Of a stretch of DNA of 24,816 nt, positions 23,370 through 24,816 are shown piece after piece. The notes below the pieces were generated by a model. It saw nothing but the letters and a program-made list of their open reading frames with translations. It was not told the origin of the DNA and did not search any database. Source of the DNA: Proteromonas lacertae (taxonomy: Eukaryota > Sar > Bigyra > Opalinata > Proteromonadidae); the NCBI GenBank assembly GCA_002245135.1, contig NGBS01000077.1, positions 1 to 24,816 of the forward strand, given 5' to 3'. Numbering within the stretch: position 1 is the stretch's first letter; each line of letters starts with the position of its first letter. Made by a program: the position numbers and the translations under genes.

Positions 23370-24525
23370 TTGGGGATTTTTTTCACTAATTCAATTTATT
23401 CAATTCAACCTCATTTTTGTGTAAGTTGGCAAGTTCTTATTGTTATTCTATTTTATGGATCTCTATTTTTTATTTATCACATTAGCGTAGAAAAAGAAGA
23501 GGTTCGCAGCGGATTAGTAAATAGTAGCAATTCAATCTATTATATATCTCAAAAATATTTCGAATAAATATGATGCTGAGAGTAAAAATCGATGGAAGGA
23601 TACGTCTGTTTGTCTGTTTGTTTCTTTATATCACAAATCTCAAGGATACATATCAGCTGTTATGAATAACTATGATATATTTTGGCCATCCAATATTGGG
23701 AAGAAAGTAATACTATTGGACAAAGAGTCCGAGTATATGGAGTCATATATAACAAATAAGTGGAAATTCATTATGAAGAATATAATGTAAATGGTGTTGT
23801 GAGAAGACAGTACTCATCTTATATTGCTCATAGATATTGTTCCCCTAACAAATTCATTGCTTTTATGGATTCTGATAGTATTTTTTCAATGAAAGTGGCA
23901 AAGTATATGTTATTTGATGAGAATAATAAACCATACTTTCTGTATACGAAACAGATTAGATACAGAGAATGGAATCCATCAAAGTTGCTGAAGTTAATGT
24001 TAACTGAATGGGGAGATGGTATGATTACTTTTCCTGTGATAGTTTACACTGAACATATTGCTAGTTTATACAATTATCTTATCAAAATACATAATAATAC
24101 ACTAGAAAATATCATTGCTAAATATTATTCCAGTCAATTCTGTGTATTTTAGAATATGTAAAACATTTTTATAAAAATGAATATAATTTCGCAGTGTATG
24201 AGGATAAGCCAATTCTAAGATGTGGTTTTCATGTTCCATATGCATATAATATCACCAAATTACAGATTCGAGATAAGGTGAAGTTATTCGATTTTAATGT
24301 TGTGATAAACACAATAACATATGATGGTTTATGTAGTATTTTGTTGAGAAATATCCTCACAAATGTTCCAAGTACAATAGAGCTGTGTTTTATTATAGGT
24401 TCTATATAATAGATGACTTTAAACACTCATTACCAGATTCATCTAAAAACGATATTTTGTTGTATAATCAATATAAAGACAGTATAATTACTACAGTTGA
24501 TATGAAAACTGGAGGTAGATTGTAA
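23370..24525 (+). CDS. Membrane-anchored glycosyltransferase-like protein (DxD), frame-interrupted
   Basis: This is a probable type II membrane protein. A single hydrophobic segment WQVLIVILFYGSLFFIYHI lies near the N-terminus (about 23427-23483). A lumenal GT-A-like domain follows, with AFMDSDSIF at about 23859-23882; DSD at 23868-23876 is a likely metal/nucleotide-sugar DxD motif. Then come WGDGMITFPVIVYTEHIASL and KYYSSQF, which match a family of predicted glycosyltransferases in animals and protists that carries DTDT, a FPVVIKT-like strand and YSQF, as I remember it. The C-terminus, ending MKTGGRL, lies at about 24400-24525. Four frame changes are apparent (about +1 near 23566; -1-type near 23755, 24145 and 24370), and no ATG precedes the membrane segment in frame, so the start is uncertain. 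Its density of breaks equals that of the neighbouring UTP10 3' end. Sugar donor and acceptor are unknown. Confidence 0.55.
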
Positions 24526-24744
24526 ACATAATATCGTGTCAATGTGATAATTCAATATAATTCATCTGATTCCATCTAGTGAATATTTTGGTAATAATTT
24601 GGAATAATAAATATTGTCGTTATTTTTTGTTTTGTTAGTGGTATAAATGATGTTTAAATCATCTTTTTAATATTCTGGTGCCTATAACTTGAACGAAAAA
24701 TATTATATAGAGATTTATATATACAAAAAATGAAATTATCTTTT
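24526..24744. other. Intergenic spacer, nothing recognised
   Basis: AT-rich sequence after the glycosyltransferase-like gene; no gene, repeat or RNA recognised. Confidence 0.4.
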
Positions 24745-24816
24745 TCAAACACCAAAGATGTTTTCTATCAATTCTTTCATAGACAGTGCATTATTTTCAC
24801 AATTTTCACAAAACAT
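24745..24816 (-). CDS. Possible edge fragment of a minus-strand gene
   Basis: From the window edge, the minus strand reads open for 23 codons (start MFCENCENNALSMKELI) to a TGA. FCENCEN could be half of a zinc-binding site. The opposite strand is also open here, so this is a weak call; the gene, if real, lies mostly or wholly outside the window. Confidence 0.2.
   Translation of the reverse strand: MFCENCENNALSMKELIENIFGV

Overview
The window is nuclear DNA of a small, very AT-rich microbial eukaryote (a protist). The evidence is spliceosomal introns in most genes and a set of conserved eukaryotic genes: a SAD1/USP39 splicing factor, a UTP10/HEATR1 ribosome-biogenesis factor, a NOSIP-type ubiquitin ligase, a DOT1-like methyltransferase and a fused DHFR-TS. 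A fused DHFR-TS is known from plants, alveolates, kinetoplastids and other former 'bikonts', not from animals or fungi. I cannot name the species. TAA and TGA are used as ordinary stops and nothing firmly indicates a variant code. Twenty-eight introns that I could place with the reading frame on both sides are 25-52 nt long. All end in TAG; 25 begin GTAT and 3 begin GTAC. Genes are packed tightly: 45 bp between the convergent DHFR-TS and SAD1 stops, and 53 bp between the divergent SAD1 and UTP10 starts.

Layout. Positions 1-4401 (plus strand) hold two tandem Crinkler/RHS-type P-loop NTPase genes; the first enters from outside the window and is broken, and the second has a long open P-loop region. 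Positions 9594-4680 (minus) hold one large multi-exon gene of unknown function with a coiled-coil-like N-terminus and a glutamine-rich C-terminus. Then, all on the minus strand, come an ACC-synthase-like aminotransferase (11179-9702), a DOT1-like methyltransferase (12215-11318), a possible very small gene (12721-12608) and NOSIP (13842-12931). NOSIP is divergent from DHFR-TS (13984-15513, plus, 4 exons). SAD1/USP39 (17249-15559, minus, 7 exons) is convergent with DHFR-TS and divergent from UTP10/HEATR1 (17303-23235, plus, apparently intronless). A membrane-anchored glycosyltransferase-like gene (about 23370-24525, plus) and a possible edge fragment close the window.

The genes form no single pathway. 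SAD1 (tri-snRNP), UTP10 (pre-rRNA processing) and NOSIP (nuclear ubiquitin ligase linked to splicing) are general nuclear housekeeping genes, DHFR-TS makes dTMP and tetrahydrofolate, and the Crinkler/RHS pair belongs to an expanding, rapidly decaying effector-like family.

The oddest feature is a high density of apparent one-base frame changes in otherwise well conserved host genes: NOSIP, SAD1, the large unknown gene, the glycosyltransferase and above all the 3' third of UTP10. Most need one base skipped (+1). DHFR-TS, the aminotransferase and the methyltransferase are clean. Where conservation fixes the slip, it falls in or near short homopolymers, so sequence/assembly indels are the leading explanation, with gene decay or programmed frameshifting as alternatives.
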